A stretch of 64,000 bases of DNA from Aulostomus chinensis (GCA_037954235.1 JBBMOA010000002.1:14575509-14639508); one strand, 5' to 3'. Shown: positions 25,921 to 40,174, counted from the stretch's first letter. Numbers and translations are program-made. The notes: generated by a model from the sequence alone, not told the origin.

Positions 25921-28110
25921 GAAGGTTCAGAGCCTATCAGGAACAATAAGAATCGCACCGCAAGGATTTGCTTCAATGGCTCTAAGTTTACAGTCTGAGG
26001 AAACTGATCTGGAAATGAATAAAGCAGCTCTGACAAATATGATGATAAGAGACTGGGAGAGGGCTGTGTAATAGGGACTTATTCTTTGCAGACTACTGAT
26101 TAAGAACTGGCTAAGTGTCTGTAGAGATTCCCATGTGCACAATGCAGCACAGGCAGAGTTTAGTATGTGTCCCAGTAGGGTTTCCTTTACTAGCCCGTCA
26201 TTTACATTGTAGTTATCTGAAGATGGAAGGAATGTAAGGCACTGTGACAACCGCTCCATTGATCCCTTTGGCCTGATTAGCTCACCAGTGTAGCGTCAAA
26301 GCAAACTAATCAGATACATTGATACGGGAATACTTTTTAACGCTTCCCAAGGCAATAATATGATTTTTCTCAAGTCAAATTACTGGTTAGTTATCTGTCC
26401 TGAATGTGATGCCAGACATTTGGGATTTGAAAATTTCCTGTGGGACATCGGAGAGAGTCAGGCTCGATTTTAAACCGCACAAGTCATTAGCGTCACTGCA
26501 GTAATGACATTAAAATGCAATTTATTTTTCTGATGCATGATTATAATTTAGCAACTCTGAGCAACAATAGGTATTACTCACTTCTTGTCTTCTGTAGGTT
26601 TCATCTTTGCTGCTTTCACGTTTGTCCAGAAGAGGTTGCTGTGTTCCCTGCGAACAACAGAAGGCATGTGGCCGGATCCCAAAGCTTCTCTCTTAAGGTA
26701 CAGAGAAGATGACACGGGTGACCACTTCTGTTTAAAGACACCACATTTAAAGACACAAAAACCAATCAAACAAATAACGGTTCAACAAAATAAAATGTTT
26801 ATCTCCATCAATGTATGACAGGTTCAGCGCACATAAATCTAGAGCTAAGATGATTAGTCACCCGATTGATTGAAAGACAATTGAACGCCTTTAATTATAG
26901 ATGAATTGTACAAGACTCTTTTTAATCACAAATGGAAAAAATATTTTCTAGTTACAGCAACTCAAATGCGAGCATTTGCAGCTTTTTCTATTTGAAAAAA
27001 AATGTAATATAACATCTTTGAAGGCAAGAGAGTTGATCAGACTGAACAGGACTCAGGAGAGGGTGGGGGGGGAGGGGGCATTCAGCACCAATCAGTGAAC
27101 CTGGGAAATGACGGCAGTATAAGTGAGGTTGTGATTTGTTTCAGCCAGTAGTTATTGGTCCTGCTGGCTTGATTGGATTCACACACAGTACAGCAAATCT
27201 CTGTCCCTGACATTTAAAATTCTGTAAGTAATGTTTTTGCATTATATTTATGATTCATTGACAAATCCACGAAATGTACTATGTGAACAGTATCTAGCTG
27301 TTGTCTTATTTCCATGAGGAATATTGTTGATAGCTGTCACACTAATTGATTATAGATGTCATTTTCATTATTGACAGTAGGGGGCAGGATCCATACATTG
27401 ATTAAACTTCCATTCAGTGCAGGCCAAGTAATCGCACTCAGATGCCGATAAACACACAGTAAAACAGCTTAGCAGAGTAATGTTTAGTCTATCAGTTTTA
27501 AAAGAGCTACACTTGACTCAACATCGCATGGCTCTTCAAAAGGATTTAGGGGATGGAAGCTCGACTCACGTCTTCAGATGCTTCTCAGCCCACTTACAGT
27601 AAAATCTAAACAAGCCCCACAACCTCCTATGAGCAGCTGGGAGCGTCCCTCTCTGATACCTGCGCTCCCGTGACGGCAGTGATCAAACACTGTGATAGCA
27701 TAACATCCCTTCCTGTCAGTCATAGCCCCGGGCTAAACATCAGCTGAGTGCCTCGCAGCTGGCAACTGTTCTCATGACAAAGTTAAAATGTCTAGATTAA
27801 TATCCGACTACTGCTGCCTTTGTGTCTCTTGTCTTTGCTTTGGATCCAATCATCTTCTGTTGGACACGTCCACCCAGCTGATCTCTCTCTGTTTGATTAT
27901 ATTTTAACTGCAAAATCAGGTTATCATGAATTATACATTTTGGGTCAGTATTTCATTTCTTTTCTTTTTAAAATATTTTTAGTAGAGCAGCAAATACTTA
28001 ATATTTCATCTTTCGATGGTGTAATAATGATTGTTAAAGATCCCTTTGTGCCTTTGTCTCCGGCAGGTATAGCCCATGATGAATCAGACAGTACACTGAA
28101 GATGAAATGA

Positions 28111-28111
<1 letters not shown>
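25921..28111. other. Intergenic, no gene seen
   Basis: No supported gene. About 26250-26540 is repeat-poor and carries several ATTAG/TAATGA cores. A short G-rich patch lies at 27062-27078. Confidence 0.4.

Positions 28112-28153
<42 letters not shown>
28112..28153. repeat. (TG)n microsatellite
   Basis: About 20 uninterrupted TG units. Confidence 0.95.
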
Positions 28154-28155
<2 letters not shown>

Positions 28156-31054
28156 AGAAACATAAAAAAAATTCAGACAGTCAGATAAAAATCTTGGGAA
28201 GGTGACCAGATTCTGTCTAGACGTTTAGAAATGAGCACTGAGAGAATTGGTGTCTGAAATGGCTTTCCCATAAATAAATAAATCAATAATTGTGTATCAA
28301 ATTACTCAGTAAAAGAGAAACATAATTCAAATAGCTGATCTTTGTCACTTATTAAAAATGTTAATTGGCTTGATTAAAACAATCTTGTGAAAATGTAGAT
28401 ACTGATATTCACAGGTTCAAAGCCAGTTGTCATGCCACAAATTCACGCATGCATGTTAAACATTTAATCCTTGATTTGCTGCGAGACATTTTTTCATTTT
28501 CAGCATGAAGTTTTGCATTTGTAACTTAAAAATGAACAATCAAGGATCTACAGGGGACAACAGATGCAAATGTGCTTTTAGAAAACTCTGGTGCAATTAC
28601 TTTTATTTTTGTGCTGCTGCCGTAAAAATAAACACTTCCCTCAATAATGGACAAACACTTTTGGTGAAACAAAAAAAAACTACGGGTTTTCACTGGCAGC
28701 GAAAAGCTTTAACTTTTGCCATGGTATCATCAGATGGCCAATGTGAATCCTGTTTGATGAGGCAATTGTTGCCAAAAGTTCTCTGGACCCTGACCACTTG
28801 GACATTGTCAGGCCAGGAAGCGAATGTCAGTAGTGTCTCTTCTGCTTGACAGTTAGCCTCTCATGCATACATCATCTTTTAACCAGCCTCACGCATGATG
28901 GTGTGTGACTTAAAAGCTTGGCGAGTCGGATCTAATTAGCAGACGCCTAATCATCCCAGTTCCTGCACAAGGACACAAAGTGGATTACAGGGAACAGTTA
29001 ATATTCTCTGTGGATGAGTCAGCAGAGGAACACAAAGAGGGCGCCGATCTCTGCATCTCAGCTCAGACAACTACAAATAAGGTCGAACTGTAAATACATA
29101 TAAAGTACAGCAGAAACTGTTTCCTCTCTGTAAATGTTCCTCTCATGTCTTTTTCCACATCTGTTCAAACACTCCCATGTTAATCATTTCTGTAATGTTG
29201 CCTTTTTACTGGACCTGTGAGACCAGAACCCCGGTGTACCTGTTTGGAGTTCATTAACTCTGCATTTTAGCACACACTAGTCCAACCCAGAGGAGCAAGT
29301 CTAAAAGGATTGAAGCCTGTGGAACAGGACAGATGGAGGGGTGATAAATGAGGTTGCTTATGAGTTGATTCCTGTTGGCTTCATTGTCTAAAAATTGGGA
29401 CGAAGAGTGGTTGGTGAGTTGGTGAAGTTTTTTTTTGGGGTGGTGTAATCTGAAAGGAGAGCCCCTTGGAGGACGGGAGAGGACAGTGGATAGGAGTGGA
29501 CCAGACAGAGCAGCCGTGTCTCCTCACTCAGCCAGTCCCAGCACACTGAAATATTGAAAAGCTTTTGTTTTGCCTAGTTAGACGTTCACTGATGTGACAC
29601 AAAGTGTGAACAATGCCATTTCACAGGCACGGGAATCCTCTTTTTGTATAATTTATGATTGAGTGAGGACTGCAGCCACGGCCCGCTGTTCGCTCCCAAT
29701 ATTATTGAGCTGGTATGTTAAAAAATATTTAGCCCAGTAAACATGAAACACTGTTCAAAAAAGGGAATGTGAGTGATGCTTTTGACTCATTTTAAGATAT
29801 ATTTCAAGGGCTGAGGCTATGAAAGGATAATTTGTTTTATCTGTAACACCACATGTATAAATAAACTGGTACAAGTTGGAGAAAAAAGTGACATTAAAGC
29901 CATTTCTTCACAACAGTGGCACATTTTCTTGCTGAACAGGGACAGCGCAGTGATAATTTAAAACTCAGAGGAAAGTTCAGATGTTTTTGGAGCGTACTGA
30001 TGATCTGCATTTCTCACTGGACCAGTTTCACAAAATAGTTTAAAGAAAATAATGTGAATGTTTCCCCATGAAGTTGAAGTAAGTCCTTCAGGACTAATTT
30101 CCCCTCAGTGTCATCCTTTGCAAGACCTCGCTCCACTTCACCTTAACTACAACAAGCACTTGACAATTCAATTCCAACTCAATTACTTTTATTTATATCC
30201 TGTCAGAAGTTATTTTGGGGACTTTTCATATATCTTATATTGAGCAAATGCTCTTTATTCGTATGTGAGCGACCACTTTGTGACACTGGTGAAAAAACTC
30301 CCTTTTGACAAGAAGAACCACAAAGACCAACTGTCAGTAGCTGCAACTGTGAAGGAAACATTTACTACCTTTACCTCATGAGACATGAGGGAAAATTAAG
30401 TTCCAGGCTCACGTCAGAACGTTAGAAACAGATAAATGATGATCGTAGGAAGGTGAAATACTTATTTTACATTGTAAACATGTTTTTAGTTTTATTCATA
30501 TGTATCAATGAACCTGCAACAAAATAAAAAAAAATATCCTGAAAGGTCACATATGTATATATATTACAGATGTTTGGCTTGCTATGTATTGTCAGACACT
30601 GACCAACTAAAGCGTCACATTTCCCTCTCTATTCTGTCTATACTATGAATTTGTGCTAGGTCCTGTGAATTTTGTTTTTGCCACCGCTTTCAATGTGATT
30701 GTGTATTCTCTAATTTATAGAGCATAGTTTTTCACATGAACTCTAGGAGGAATAGCTGCTGCTTCAGCCACAGCTGATGGATATTTGAAGAAAAGAAAAT
30801 TGAAAAACAGTCAGAGTTTGTGACTCACACTGCAGGTCAGACACGCTAATCTTGGCCTTTCACTTGTTATTTTTCTCTTTTCTCTGTTTCATTCAGAGTC
30901 CAAGACACAGAAACAGAAGAAAAGCAAGTAAAATCAGACATTGTGTTCTAACAGAGTCCACTGTGATAAATACAGCCATAATGAGCGACGCGGGTCGGGC
31001 TGAACAAGCTTGCTGTCTCCCTGAACCCTACAGACAGGAATGCAGTACAGTGAT

Positions 31055-31055
<1 letters not shown>
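28154..31055. other. Intergenic, no gene seen
   Basis: No supported gene. The stretch 28905-29060 is complex and motif-rich, including TAATTAG, GGATTA (28982-28987) and TGAGTCAGCA (29015-29024). The rest is ordinary AT-rich sequence. Confidence 0.4.
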
Positions 31056-31092
<37 letters not shown>

Positions 31093-31180
31093 TGCGCGCG
31101 TGCGCACACACACACACACATGCACACACACACACACACACACAGATGCGCGCGCACACACACACACACACACACACATG
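31056..31180. repeat. (CA)n with embedded (CG)n tracts
   Basis: CA repeats interrupted twice by GATGCGCGCG-type segments, giving long alternating purine-pyrimidine DNA that is prone to Z-DNA. Confidence 0.95.
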
Positions 31181-31800
31181 CGCAGCCTGCTACTGTAAGT
31201 CATGAACATGAATTATACATCTCTCTAGAGGATTTTCTTTCTCTGCTTTCCTCTCGTACTACCCTTCTTGTATTTTGGTTTTATTTTTTTCTATTTGCAA
31301 AAATCAACAAAGAAAAATCAAGTATGATTACACTAATACAAGAAAAGCTGTCTTTAAAGATAATGTGAACACCATCAAAATACTTGATCTGTCAGTGAAG
31401 AGCGTTTTGAACTATCTGCATCAAAGACACATGAGCAGCAACAACAGAGAATGTTTGATGAATGCAGTTTTTTTTTTTACATCCATCGCTATAGTATGTT
31501 TCTTTCTTAAATCAAGTGCACATGTAAATACAATGAAAACCTAGTTGCACTATTCAAGTAAAAAAATAATTTATCCAAAGTACGAGTGAAAATGTCTCAT
31601 TTTAACACCGTTAGCTTTAGCAAAAAGATACAGTACATATCTGGAAAAGGTTCACGCTGCATTGCTCTCATGATGAATAAATAATTTCATCATCACTGTG
31701 GGGAACGTAATTTCTACTGACATTCAACGAACATGTTGTCAGAAGATGTGGAAGTATGGGTCAGCAAATTAAACTGTAGTGGTGCACATTCGGCACTTGT

Positions 31801-31847
31801 ATGTGTGTGTGTGTGTGTGTGTGTGTGCTCGTGTGTGTGTGTGTGTG
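31801..31847. repeat. (TG)n microsatellite
   Basis: TG units with one CTCG interruption. Confidence 0.95.
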
Positions 31848-34769
31848 GTCACATCCCTCTGTGTGAGCTGCTCAGATAAAACAAACCCTCCATACAGCAG
31901 CCCAGGGACACTCCAACCATAATTGTGCAGGTGGCATTTTAGAAATACTCACACAACAGGGGTCAATTTCTCTCCAGGTCACTGAGAATGACATCATCAA
32001 ACCACTATTAACTCTGCAAATAATTCTGGCTCTGCTGGCTCTGTATTGACAACAGATTCCTTCAAAACAAACACCGGGCTGCAGGCTTTGCCCTCAATCT
32101 AAAACCATAACCTCAGAGTGAATCACTGAGAAATGTCCATCTAGACAGGAAGGACCAACACTGAGGAGAGAGCGACTAAAAATGACACCACAGACAAACC
32201 TTAGCAACCACTTCCCCCTCACCTCTCGCTCTATACAAAGCTGCAGTCTCCCAGTCCAACACACACACTCACACATATACATGTATCATTTACAAATCAT
32301 GTCAACAAAGGTAGAATTGTCAGATTGTCCATAAAGTCCTCTTCAATTCATCCGATTAACCTGAATTAACCTTAAGCTGTGAGCTTCAATTCAGTTTTGC
32401 ACCATTCTTGAGCGAATGACCCACTCAGCATGTCTTGTTTTAAGATGCGAGCCCCTCAGTGGTCTCGCGTGCCCACAAGGCCAAGGTGTGTATTGACATA
32501 CAAACGTGGGAAAAGCGTCCAGATGCAGTCCACTGTTTTTCTGTAATAATAGCTAGCAGCCCTGCTGTTAAATAATTAATGTGGTCTATACAATACAAAG
32601 TGGATGGCACACCGACTGCACTGCACTGCTCTCCATCTCATTCTGTCTCCCCTGATAGGTTCGATGTGCATGACTCTGCTCTTTTTTTCTGTTAGTTTGT
32701 GGTAGCAGCACTCTCATGATGGTACGTGCTTATAAAAATAACTAACAACGATGATAGTAGAATAAACTTCCAAAGTAAAAGGATTCTACACGATCCAGGA
32801 GAGAACCGCCAAACCATGCCCAGGTTCAAGCTCAGCAGAGCTCACGTGATTGTTACCACTGTTGTTGCTGTTCAAGTGTCCCCTCAGAACATCAGGGATG
32901 TAAATTTCTTGTATTTGACTTCTCCTAACAAGGTTGCAGTCATCAGAGGTCTGGCAGCAGTGTTACTTTTTATGGACAAACATTATAATCATGAAGACAT
33001 TTCAATCCTATGAAAGAGGATGTGTGAGTGAGTGAAATTTTTTTCTGTGGAAAAACTAGCAAAATATATATATATTTTTTTTACAATACTTCTAATTGCA
33101 GAATCTCTACTATTGGACAGAATTCACATGTATTTATTATTATTATATTTCCAAATAATGAGCACGTGTCTCCCAGACTCTTCACTACAACCCTACTTGG
33201 ATCCTTTTGAAGTCAGAAAACTAGAATGAATAAATGCAAAACCCGACCATGTGCACCAATAACCTGGTAAGCTCTATGGTCTCAGATGTGGCCGGTTTGA
33301 ATGTAAAGGGTGATAAGCATCAACAACAAATCAATGAAAAAGAAAAAAAAGCATTAATACTATAAACTATCACACATATACATCTTTGTCTTTTCATGTT
33401 TTCATCAATAATGTACACATGGTATTTAGTTACCAAAAAAAAGGATATTAATAATCACTGAGGCTCATTTTTGTCTCAGTTTTCTATCTGTTGTCTACAT
33501 TGTGATAAAAAAATAAAATATGAAAAAAGTGTATTTATAAATGTCTGTATCAATTATACTGATAGACTTAAATAGAGATATTATTGACTAGTCTGCTTAG
33601 TACAGCAGGATGTGACACAACCTTTGTTGAGGCCAAAGTGTAATGAAAAAGGTAAAAATTGACTGCAAAGAGTGAAACTCATTTTAATGATTTATTGCCT
33701 CGCTTTGCCCTCTCATTGAGCACATGTTGTTTTTCTCTCCTGTTTTTACAAGAAACAATCTTATTTGGCATTACAGCGCAATAAAATCACAGAGGAATAT
33801 TGGAGGTTATGGCAGGAGCAGTCACATGATCAATACGGCTGAACACAGTGATCCCTCCTCTCCTCATGGCCCTTCCACCACTTTTCCTCCTTTCTCCCCT
33901 CACCACCTTTCCTCCCAATCAATTAACTTCCCTAAGTAAACAGATCTGTCCCAGCGCTCGCTGCTGCCGGCTGTAAACTGATATTCTTCCTCCTCCTGCC
34001 TCTCCTTCTTGTCCTGGCCAAGTCAGACGGAGTAACCAGATAGTTTCTCCGAACGATGCCGCTATAGCTCTCTCGCAGTGTGTGTTGAATGTTAAATAAA
34101 GACTAGTGACATCATCTGCACAATCTTCATCATCATCACCCTCACTGATATCCTGACCTCTGATGGGTCACTGAAGAAATGAAACATGCACATGTTGTCT
34201 TCCTGGATCAACTATACAGCAATATGGATAAAATTACACTGCAGTCTCCTCAGAAATGACATGACCGTAAGAAATAAATGTTTTACATATTAATGCGTGA
34301 ATGAAGAAGCTTGTTTGATTTGTAATCGGCTGATGATGAATTCCTACATTTTAACTCCAAAATGAGAATTTTATACTTGAACTCTATTAAATGAATAAAT
34401 ACCTAAATTGAAACAGGCGAAATTAACTTTCTCTCTGATTGTGATTTGAGAAGATAGGTATCACAGTCAAATCTGTCTGGTTAATATACATTTTAAGCCA
34501 GCAAGTCATTTAGCTTTACTTAGCATCGAAGCTGTACAGCTACTTCAGCTCTGATGCACAGAAAAACTAACAGAAAAAATTGGAGGTATAAGCTTACAAC
34601 TGGGTGATTATTTCAGTCAATTGACACCACCCCTTCTGCTTTGAGTGTGCTGCTGTTCTCAAAGTCCCTCTCACTGAGTCAAATAAGAACAATCTCCTTG
34701 CCAGCAAGCTAGAAGCAACAATAGAAGATGAAGAAGAAGAAGAAGAAAGCAATGAAAATGATGCTATGT
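31848..34769. other. Intergenic, no gene seen
   Basis: No supported gene; AT-rich with short A and T runs. A short (GAA)n patch lies near 34727-34745. Confidence 0.45.
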
Positions 34770-34933
34770 GAGACTAGGCTAGCTTCGGTCCTTTGGACAG
34801 ACTGAAGATTAGCTGTTTCCAGTTTTTATACTGGCAAGCTAACTGGCAGCTGGCTCCATTTACAAATGAAAGTCACTGTAATGCTCCACTAGTGAAAAAC
34901 ATTTTACACAATGTCAAACTATGCCTTGAAGGA
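34770..34933. repeat. Dispersed fish repeat with GCTAACTGGC core, copy a
   Basis: It contains TTAGCTGTTTCCAG, GGCAAGCTAACTGGCAGCTG and GGCTCCAT, and ends AATGTCAAACTATGCCTTGA. These match, from memory, a very common percomorph interspersed repeat that ends in an AATGTCGAACTATTCC-like string. No target-site duplication was identified and the class (MITE or SINE) is not certain. Confidence 0.5.
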
Positions 34934-37167
34934 ACCTGTGTAGCCTGCACGGTACTATGTTACTGACTGCTACAACAAATCAGGCACCAACACCTAGTAA
35001 GGGATCTGACTGAAGACCGCACACCTTGCAGTAGATTTTCCTGTGTATGTCACACCTGAAGAATGAAAAAATGTTAAAAACACGTTCTAAAGTACTGTTA
35101 TTAATGGTACAGCATGTAGAATACATGAAACATTTAAATATGGAATCCCCTCACACAATGAATCCCTTTTGTTAGCTTAGCATGATCTCTTTATTCCGCT
35201 GGACAGGTAGCTGCTGCTTCTCCTCCATGGTGCTTCTGCAGGAGCCCAAAGCATTTTTTTTCAGGACATGTAGCGTCAAAACATTTGCCCCATTCTGCTA
35301 AACAGGCAGTACAGTTGAACGACAAGACCATCTTTCCAGCTATGAAATACTTCAATAATTTTCAATGCAGAACCTTAACTTGTATTTTTTTTACAGTGTT
35401 CGTGCTACTTTTTTTTTGGTGTAAAACATCTGCACAACACTTCTGCTCCACCACTCACACTGCAGCAGGTGTTTATGAAAGGACACACACATTTATCATC
35501 ACAGCACAGATTCACAGACCAGAGTTAGTCTTTTATTTAGACTTCCATCTGGAGTGCCAGCCTGCCTGGACAATGCTGTAAATGTGTCCTGTTTGTTTAT
35601 TAATGAAACTCTCCTTACTTGTCTCCTCTTTACAAGTGTTGACACCGGGGCAGATGCTGACCAAATGTGCATCCTATACATGAAAAATGTTGATACATTT
35701 TTCCATCGTCACACAGTATAAAATGTAGAGAGGGAGATGCTAAAAATGAAAAAGAACACTGCTCAGGGTTTTCTCAAATTAAAATATTCCATGAGAAGGT
35801 TATCCTGCTTGCTTATTAAACTAGGTGACTGCGACAGCAAACCCCAGGAGACGTTGAACATAAAACAGTACATTTTTGCAACACCCCAGCCAGTGAGAGT
35901 GAAATTACAGACCAATCTATATCTCCTGTGACCCTCTGCAACATGTCTTTACGCTTGCTTATCAGATTTAAAGACAACAAGTGAAGCGATGGCCTCTCTG
36001 GGCCGCTTGCTTTCACAAATGGATCTGCTTAATATGGGAGATTAATAGACAACTATCTAATCTCACCAGTGATTGAAGCTATGATCTGGTTACAGAGAAA
36101 CATGATGGATGTTGAGGCGGTGGTCCATGAGAGCTACGTTAACCCTTTCAAGGCCAGATTGCTTTCCAGGTTATTGGTTGTTAAAAGACAATGTGGGGCA
36201 GCAGCTGCAACAATAAAGATGGCTGCACTGCAGACCCCTCGCAAATAATTGTTTCAGTGCCCAGCAGCATCAAATTAGAATCTTATCTAATTGTCAGCAC
36301 TTGAAAATTATTGTAAGCGGATGTATTAAATTAAACATGTCTTGAGTATTTTGCGTGTGCTTCCGAATGCTCATTGAAGAGAAGTGAATTTAATATCTAA
36401 TTTCTAAACTGGAAGACATATTTTGTCTTCTTACTCTTTTCTCATGTATGACCACATTCATCGTTCTGCCACATTTCTCCATCTGTCTCTTAACTGATGC
36501 GCAAGGGTTACGAATAAAAACAAGCAGCACTACCGTAAATATCAAATCAGTGCTGATAGCCACATATCTAAGAACAGCAGTGGTAAGAGAATGTTTGTAA
36601 TTTATGCAAACTGGACAAATATGCATCATCTTATTACAATGGAATCCTCTCCTCCCGAAGGAATCATTTCGATTTTAAATAACAGGTTTGTAAAGGTAAA
36701 ATCATTACCAAATACCCAAACAATGCAGTTGTCTTAAAAAAATGAATGGCATGTTAAATGATATGTACAAATATTATCTGCCTTTTCACGGTGGGAAAAG
36801 CACGAGAAATATTACGTGCATATTATTCATGAGAATGAACAATGAATGTGATACTCTTGAATGAAAGGAAGGACATGAGAGATTCATGGAGAAAACATAT
36901 GCTTCCACAAGGACTCATTAACTGTTTGATGAGGGAGAAAATGCTCTAAATCTTGAGATCCAACAAAGTTGAACAACTAAAGCATAGTGAAAAGAGGTGG
37001 TGTTAGAAAGTGTTTTTCACCACCATATAGAGAAGGTGAAAGTTGTGGGGGATATTTGCAGAAATGGTGTTTTATCTGTACCAAGAAACACTTGTGTTCT
37101 GGAGGTTTATAGCGGTTCTACCTCACGAATAACTAACAAGAACAAACAAGACAAGCTAGAAGTATAT
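34934..37167. other. Intergenic, no gene seen
   Basis: No supported gene. GTTAGCTTAGCATGATC near 35171 may be another fragment of the fish dispersed repeat. The stretch 36010-36380 is complex and rich in TAAT cores, a candidate regulatory patch. Confidence 0.4.
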
Positions 37168-37400
37168 ACTGCAACACCAGTTGTCATACCAACCCACTGG
37201 CTACCAATATCTGAAATAACTGACTTTGAAAATATTCTTATGTGTCCACATATTGCTTAACAGCTTTGGTCCAAAATACTTGTGAGACCAGACCGATATT
37301 AACCTCATAGACGACTCAGGTTGACTGATGCAGGATTACTGGCCCTTCCAGTAAATATGACAAAGCTGTCTTTATTCTGCCTGGATATGTAACAAAATGC
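37168..37400 (+). pseudogene. Relic of a LINE reverse transcriptase C-terminal region
   Basis: In one frame the sequence reads TATPVVIPTHWLPISEITDF, then after a stop LVRPDRY and RRLRLTDAGLLALP. This follows the order seen in the C-terminal part of fish non-LTR retrotransposon ORF2 proteins (ITPVL..LHWLPV..RIDFKIL, then SLRSSDAGLL.VP), as remembered. Several in-frame stops show it is dead. The exact clade (L2, Rex or another) cannot be told. Confidence 0.5.
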
Positions 37401-37988
37401 CAGAGCAAGGAAAGGTGCAGAGCATATCTAAATCTCAACTCTGAACTTTTTACAAGTGTGCCTATTCTGTGCATACTGATCATTTGACAGTTTTTACTTT
37501 TGTTTCTCACAAATGTAAAAATTTTTTTTAAAAAAAAATGTATATATAATTATGTATATATTTATTTATTTTTTTTTACATTGGGTTGATCTTTTCAGGA
37601 AAATTTGCTTCATTAATGTGCGAAGCTTTTGCTGATTTTCCTTTGACTTGTGACTCAACTAATGTGGTCATAAGATGCGTATGATTGAGACATCATTGAG
37701 TGGGCTCTGGATGCGACCTCACTCAAGGTCAGTGCCATCAGTGTCTGTGCAAAGTGAGACTTCAATGTCCTCGTGAGAAAGATAACAGGATCAATACGAA
37801 GAGAGGGAGAGTACATTTATATGTTGAACAAACCCAATGCCAGCTGCTGAAATGATACAGTCCATCAAGGTCTTCAAGTCTCATGAAAAGTCCTGAGGCA
37901 AAGGTCTGCTTGCTGGAAATATTCCAGGAACATTCCAAATTCAAACTTAAGCAGTGTGTTATCCCACTAATTAAGATGCGTGTCACTT
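37401..37988. other. Intergenic, no gene seen
   Basis: Contains a T/A-rich low-complexity patch at about 37515-37580. Nothing else recognised. Confidence 0.45.
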
Positions 37989-38125
37989 AAAGAAACAGAC
38001 TATTTTCCACCCGTCACAGAGCCAGACTAGACAATAGACACCCTTCTCTCCTCTATGTGTGTATTATGGAGCTGAGACCCACAGAGACCAACTTACAGCT
38101 AGTTAGCTTAGCACAGTGAATGGTC
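37989..38125. repeat. Dispersed fish repeat with GTTAGCTTAGC core, copy b
   Basis: Begins with TAAAGAAACAGACTATTTTC and includes TATGGAGCTGAG and CAGCTAGTTAGCTTAGCA. It appears to be the opposite orientation to the copy near 34.8 kb. Family recognition is from memory; boundaries are approximate. Confidence 0.45.
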
Positions 38126-39997
38126 GTGGGTGGGATGTGTTAGCATACCTCAGTCAAAAGTCAACAGGTAAGGTTCAGGATCTTGCTTAGACCCAAAGTA
38201 ATTAATCTCCGTCTCTTTTTCTTCTTACTGTCAACAAATGTTTGTTATGTTGCTCTAAGTTATAATGAGGTGCTGTGAGGCTGTGAGGTGCTGCCCCCAG
38301 TCAGAAAAGTAGTTCCAGCTCTGTACAATAGCTCACTATTTTAAATCCTTTTTCATACCCCAAATTAATGCACATAGCATGACACATTCCATAAACATAT
38401 CTAGCATGCCTCACCCCAACAAAAATACTCCAAAGGTCCATAATGAACATTTGAACTAACTTATTAATAAGCTATGCGCGTTTTCTCTGTCATGAAAACT
38501 GATGTGTGAGGGTGTAGCAGCATCACAGAGAGGCGCTGTGTTAAATCACAGAGAAAAGCTGCTGTCCCCGACAGGGCCTTGTTAGTCACTCCAGATACAC
38601 AATGACTGATGCCTCACAGGCAAACTAATTATCAGGTGCTTAACAGCCTGAACCTACAATCCAGCTGTTGTAGACCAAGGAGGGATAGGAGGTGCATGAC
38701 CGCTTCCTTCATCTCCTCTGCACGTCCTCTTTTCCCCCTCTGTCTCTTCTCCATCTTTGTCTTACGATGGATCTTGTTTTCCGTTCACTCTCCTCGTGTC
38801 CTCTCCTCTGCTTCTATCCCCCTTCTCTCTGTTCTCCCAGAAAACCAGCTGGGAAACTGGCCTGGGGACATGAGCTAGAAGCATACAACCATATGCTAGA
38901 TATTTTCATGGAAGGTGTGTGTGTAAAAAGCAAGTGGGGGAGGGGTATGACTCCTTGTTAAGATGTACTACAATGTAATAGCTAAGTAGGACATTTATCT
39001 GGCAGTGGTTTGCCTTCCCCTGTTGTGCTTCAGTGCTATCTATCCCACAGCTAAACGCCTTCAACATAGAGCTTTTCTGTTGCTTTCAAACACACACACA
39101 AGCACTCTCACACATTGCAAGTGCACAGGCAGACTGCTGAGAGGGAGCTGCTGAAGACACAGACGCAGCTTGCTCATTAGACAGTTTCTTCTTGGATTGA
39201 GGCCAAATATCTGCGGGTCATAAACTCACTGATGTAACAGGCGATGTAACTCAGTGATCTGAGGAAGTGTTCACAAGCTACACAGCTTTCTCTACATGGC
39301 CTTTTGTTTTCATTTAACACATCACCTTTTGTCCATGAATATGAGGAACAACATTTATCCAATAAAACCAACCTTATCATACTAGTACTATAAATCTCAA
39401 TAGTCATTCTCAAGCCAAATCTTTTTTTTTAAATGCCCATCTCCTTGAAATTATATATAGCTTTACAGTTGATGTCGGGAGTGTGTAGACTGTCATGTGG
39501 GTCATCTATGATACACCTGATGTCACCAGCCTCTTATTTTTTACCTGCCAGATGTAAACTTTACCTTAAGGGTTTCTGACATGATCCCTCGCTGGTACCA
39601 GTAAAATTCTGATATTTTGTGTCATGAGCCTCTAAGATTAGCTACAAATTGTGGACATTTCACAGTGTAGTTCTTCAGTACAAGTCCTTTATTGGTAAAA
39701 TTCCTTCTTATTCCTTCTTTTGAACCTGAAATATGGACAACAAAATTCTACCTGTTCCTGCTGCATCCTTGAAATAGTTAATCTACTGAGTCTGTCATGT
39801 TTTTGAGAAAATATTATATGAAATTGTGGTAATGTCACTCCAATCTCATCTATATGAGATTTTAACATGATTTTAATGCTAACTCCTGTTGAAACTCTGT
39901 GTTACTGGCTGCTACTCTTAACCAGATCTTCCTTGTGAAAGAGATTGTTGATCTCAATGGGACAAACCTGGTTAAATAAAAGCTGAACACACTTTTT
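38126..39997. other. Intergenic, no gene seen
   Basis: No supported gene; a pyrimidine-rich stretch lies around 38700-38850. Short frames lack domains. Confidence 0.45.
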
Positions 39998-40053
39998 TCT
40001 TCTCTCTCTCTCACACACACGCACACTCTCTCTCTCTCTCTCTCTCTCTCACA

Positions 40054-40103
<50 letters not shown>
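39998..40103. repeat. Compound (TC)n-(CA)n microsatellite
   Basis: TC tracts alternate with CA tracts, ending in about 20 CA units. Confidence 0.95.
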
Positions 40104-40105
<2 letters not shown>

Positions 40106-40174
40106 TAGAACAGGATTAAATCATTATGGAATTAAAACCCCTCCCACATCTGCTATTGAAATATGAAACTACAT

